Source of the DNA: Bacillota bacterium
GTDB taxonomy: Bacteria; Bacillota; Clostridia; Peptostreptococcales; Anaerovoracaceae
Length of the DNA: 6,694 nt
Direction: 5' to 3'
NCBI GenBank assembly: GCA_017621195.1
Contig: JAGATO010000185.1
Location: 1 to 6,694, forward strand
The notes under the pieces are model-generated. The model did no database searches. It saw only the letters and a program-made list of their open reading frames with translations, and was not told where the DNA came from. A program made the position numbers and the translations under genes. Position 1 is the stretch's first letter, and each line of letters opens with the position of its first letter. Positions 6,010 to 6,694 of the stretch are shown here, in pieces.

Positions 6010-6694
6010 TCACAGGGAAGCTGACGGTGCAAAGCCAATCGGACGGCGAACTTCTTTTTCTTTTCCTTCTCCCAGAAGATCCTCTGCCGCTTCTTCAATG
6101 GCGCAGTTTGTCAAAAGGCGAAGCTGGTCTCTTTTGACAGTGTGGGTCATCACGTAATTGGCCAACTGTCCTTCTGTCCGTTCCAGCAGACGGCGCACTT
6201 CTCTTCCCCCTCCAAACTGCTGTGATCTCATGGCCTTGCGGAAAAACCGTCTCAGGATCTCTTCACAGTTCTTTTCCAGCTGATATCCACGGGATTTCGC
6301 CATGGATACGAAGATTTCCGTCAGCTGTTCTTCGTCGTAGTCCGGAAATGAAATCATTCTCCCGATGCGGGAGCGGAGCCCTTCGTTCTCCTCCATCAGC
6401 GCTTCCATTTCTTCGGGATAGGTGGCCAGAATGACGGTGGTTTCCCTTTCGTTTTCCATGTGGCGCACGATGGCAGAGATCGCTTCTCTTCCGTAGCTGT
6501 CTCCGTCTCCTCCTACCAGAGCTCCCGCTTCATCGATGAAGAGAACGCCGCCCTGAGCCTTCTGAAAGACCTGAGTAACCTTCAACGACGTTTCTCCCAG
6601 ATACCGTCCCAACAGCTGTTCACGGCCCACTTCCAGAAAGACGCCGTTGCTGAGTCCCTGTTCCGTCATACAGGCCGCCATGGCCCTGGCCATG
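6010..6694 (-). CDS. AAA+ ATPase of the SpoVK/CbbX type, N-terminus cut by window edge
   Basis: This is the C-terminal part of an AAA+ ATPase, probably a hexameric remodeller whose client is unknown. The first visible residues, MARAMAACM, resemble the sequence right after a Walker A motif (GKTTxARAMA), so the start at 6693 is almost certainly internal and Walker A lies outside the window. Counting from that methionine, a pore-loop segment LLGRYLGET is at 27-35, Walker B LFIDEA at 51-56, sensor 1 in VILATYPEEM (87-96) and the arginine-finger region GLRSRIGRM at 105-113. FPDYDEEQL follows, as in CbbX/SpoVK proteins. The lid carries FGGGREVRRLLER, the sensor 2 arginine region. The last residues are charged and low in complexity. 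Sensor 1 has T where related proteins often have G. No terminator separates it from rnhB, 43 bp downstream. SpoVK of spore formers is the nearest known relative I recognise, but one domain cannot establish a sporulation role. Confidence 0.88.
   Translation of the reverse strand, partial: MARAMAACMTEQGLSNGVFLEVGREQLLGRYLGETSLKVTQVFQKAQGGVLFIDEAGALVGGDGDSYGREAISAIVRHMENERETTVILATYPEEMEALMEENEGLRSRIGRMISFPDYDEEQLTEIFVSMAKSRGYQLEKNCEEILRRFFRKAMRSQQFGGGREVRRLLERTEGQLANYVMTHTVKRDQLRLLTNCAIEEAAEDLLGEGKEKEVRRPIGFAPSASL

Noticed and set aside
5967..6098. N-terminal extension of rnhB to an ATG at 6098
   Set aside because: It would overlap the ATPase gene by 89 bp, adds lysine-rich sequence that mirrors the ATPase tail in another frame, and ignores the perfect AGGAGG before 5966.

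Overview
The window looks like ordinary core-genome DNA from a Gram-positive anaerobe of the class Clostridia. I infer this from the tRNA-responsive T-box leader upstream of valS, the valS-folC gene order, strong AGGAGG-type ribosome binding sites and an AAA+ ATPase of the SpoVK/CbbX type. I cannot name a genus. Every gene lies on the minus strand, so transcription runs from high to low coordinates.

Layout in transcription order. (1) 6694-6010: an AAA+ ATPase, cut by the window edge just after its expected Walker A motif. (2) 5966-5301: rnhB (ribonuclease HII), 43 bp downstream and probably co-transcribed. (3) 5276-4965: a sigma-A-type promoter followed by a complete T-box leader. It contains a candidate valine specifier codon, an antiterminator with a UGGU bulge that matches tRNA(Val) ending ACCA, and a competing intrinsic terminator. 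(4) 4964-4793: a GC-rich spacer without a gene that holds 22-bp tandem repeats and an imperfect hairpin. (5) 4792-2105: valS. (6) 2068-689: folC. (7) 714-1: a diacylglycerol-kinase-family lipid kinase, overlapping folC by 26 bp and cut at its C-terminus by the window edge.

The genes form two transcription units: ATPase-rnhB, then T-box-valS-folC-lipid kinase. No terminator is evident between rnhB and the T-box promoter, so read-through RNA from rnhB would also meet the T-box switch. Uncharged tRNA(Val) should raise valS expression. Because no terminator is seen after valS, folC and the lipid kinase probably share that control. I found no new defence, mobile or biosynthetic system. The least explained sequence is the repeat-bearing spacer between the T-box terminator and valS.
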